Assembly (NCBI GenBank): GCA_031270875.1 | Contig: JAISXC010000036.1 | Coordinates: 1-23,228 of the forward strand | DNA from: Desulfovibrio sp. | Lineage (GTDB): Bacteria > Desulfobacterota > Desulfovibrionia > Desulfovibrionales > Desulfovibrionaceae | DNA length: 23,228 nt | Reading direction: 5' to 3' | Shown: positions 22,217 through 23,228 of the stretch, piece after piece | Numbering within the stretch: position 1 is the stretch's first letter | Layout of the letters: each line of letters starts with the position of its first letter | The notes under the pieces: generated by a model | The model's input: the letters and a program-made list of their open reading frames with translations, nothing else | Told to the model about the DNA's origin: nothing | Databases searched by the model: none | Made by a program: the position numbers and the translations under genes

Positions 22217-23228
22217 ATGAAAGTGCAATTTGCGAATGACACACAGCGCGGGCGAGGATACGCCTGTTTTGTCTGCACAGACGTCATTGAGCCGTCGGCG
22301 AAGTTCAGTTTCAGCCTCTGCCGAGCATCCGACCTGACCTTTCTGGGAAAATCCGGCTGGCAGAGCGCCGAGGAAAAACACATCCCGGACGATCGTGCGC
22401 AGGAAAACAACGCGGCCGTGCTGTACATCGGTCCTGCCGTTGTGGATTCCCTGGACGAGAATGAAAACTACCGGCTCGCGCTTTTCGCCGATGGACTGTC
22501 GGCGCAAAAGGCGGCCTTTTCCATTGTCACTGTCAACAGGAGCTTCAGGGAAGGGCAGGGTCTTGTCCAGGGCGTCGCCCCAAGCGCGCCTCCGGCGGAG
22601 GAGGAACAGCCGCGAACGCCGGACGGGCCGGAGCAGCAGCCTGTGGAGGCCCGGGAAGAACCGGTTGTCATGTCTCCCCCGCTTGCGCCTTCAAACAGGT
22701 TTCCCGCAGTGCTCGCAGTCACCCTCGCGCTGCTTCTGCTGCTGGGAGGCGGCCTTTGGTGGCATGCGCGGCAAAAGGCGAAAACGCCGCCATCCGGCCG
22801 AGATTCCGTCCAACAGGCCGCTGAAGCCGCAAAAACGCCGGAGGACGCTCCGGAACAAGTCCCAAAAGATGCACTGAAAGCGGAGCCGACCCTGCCCGAA
22901 ACACAGGCGCGGGATGGGACGCATCAACCGCACGCTGCGGAAACAAAACCGGCGCCGGGAGTTCGGGAACAGGTACGGCAGTTTCTGCGCGATGAACAGG
23001 CCTCGGCCCAAGGCGCCATGGCGCTCTACCACGCCCTGTCCCGGACGCCGGACGGAGCCGGGCCGGAAACACAGGATTCCGTCTACCGGCTTTTGTATTT
23101 TGCCTCGCGGAAAGGGGACGCCGACGCCACCCTTGCCCTGGCCCGGTGCGTTGACCCCGCAAGGCCCGTCTTCGGCACCATCCCCAAGGACGCGCGTGAG
23201 GCATGGGTTCACTATGCCGCTGTGGTCA
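22217..23228 (+). CDS. Membrane protein with Sel1-like repeats, 3'-truncated by window end
   Basis: The frame is open for 337 codons to the window edge and continues beyond it. An N-terminal beta-rich domain (1-110, of unrecognised family) is followed by a Pro/Glu linker, one membrane helix (about 162-183), a second charged, disordered linker (185-245) and then helical repeats. The segment GDADATLALARCVDP...KDAREAWVHYAAV (300-336) looks like the first Sel1/TPR-like repeats, which act as protein-binding scaffolds. The start ATG 22217 is forced by an in-frame stop at 22181. Its ribosome binding site is poor (GGA, nine bases upstream), so expression may be low. It follows srfC after a 207-base spacer. 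The Sel1 reading is tentative because only the first repeats are in view. Confidence 0.7.
   Translation, partial: MKVQFANDTQRGRGYACFVCTDVIEPSAKFSFSLCRASDLTFLGKSGWQSAEEKHIPDDRAQENNAAVLYIGPAVVDSLDENENYRLALFADGLSAQKAAFSIVTVNRSFREGQGLVQGVAPSAPPAEEEQPRTPDGPEQQPVEAREEPVVMSPPLAPSNRFPAVLAVTLALLLLLGGGLWWHARQKAKTPPSGRDSVQQAAEAAKTPEDAPEQVPKDALKAEPTLPETQARDGTHQPHAAETKPAPGVREQVRQFLRDEQASAQGAMALYHALSRTPDGAGPETQDSVYRLLYFASRKGDADATLALARCVDPARPVFGTIPKDAREAWVHYAAVV

Noticed and set aside
1..23228. CRISPR arrays, tRNA/rRNA genes, transposons, prophage or attachment sites
   Set aside because: No regularly spaced repeats, tRNA-like cloverleaf sequence, transposase or integrase coding, or flanking direct repeats were seen by eye.

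Overview
The window reads as a chromosomal segment of a GC-rich anaerobic proteobacterium, most likely a Desulfovibrionaceae (sulfate-reducer type) relative. This rests on overall protein flavour: a PaaK-like ligase tail, a TRAP-linked carboxylate catabolic cluster with FCD-type GntR regulators, and an Srf-type locus. No rRNA or other marker gene is present, so the taxonomic call is an inference. No tRNA, rRNA, IS element, phage gene or CRISPR array was found. No gap between genes exceeds about 300 bases.

Layout. (1) Bases 3-413 (+) hold the 3' end of an adenylate-forming (AMP-binding) ligase. (2) Bases 460-10269 hold nine genes, all on the minus strand. In transcription order they are: a carbon-nitrogen hydrolase (nit), a D-2-hydroxyacid dehydrogenase, a TRAP transporter (dctP, dctQ, dctM), an M20 amidohydrolase, a GntR/FCD regulator, an enolase paralogue and a type-II (MOFRL) glycerate 2-kinase. 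(3) A second GntR/FCD regulator (10530-11219, +) is divergent from nit. (4) A small heat shock protein (11281-11799, -) converges on it across a shared hairpin. (5) Bases 12081 to the window end (+) hold a seven-gene envelope-type locus: a glycine-zipper lipoprotein, a membrane-anchored trypsin-like protease, an SrfA-like membrane protein, a secreted proline-rich protein, SrfB (actin/Hsp70-fold ATPase), SrfC (P-loop GTPase-like) and a membrane protein with Sel1-like repeats that runs off the end.

How the genes fit together. The catabolic block imports a carboxylate through TRAP and offers two amide-cleaving enzymes and a 2-ketoacid/2-hydroxyacid redox step. It ends with glycerate to 2-phosphoglycerate (glycerate kinase), followed by a possible 2-phosphoglycerate to PEP step (enolase paralogue). 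The enolase paralogue lacks two normally conserved active-site histidines, so its real substrate is open. Two sigma70-type promoters can be read directly, each with a palindromic operator placed at the transcription start: one before gntR-enolase-glycerate kinase (3907-3962) and one before nit (10365-10408). This suggests two local repressor circuits.

The srf block combines an ATPase of the actin/Hsp70 fold, a dynamin-like GTPase, a protease and several envelope-anchored or secreted partners. Two neighbouring proteins share a C-terminal four-cysteine module with nearly identical cysteine spacing. Srf systems are known as conserved but functionally obscure, and this is the part of the window most likely to hide an undescribed machine.
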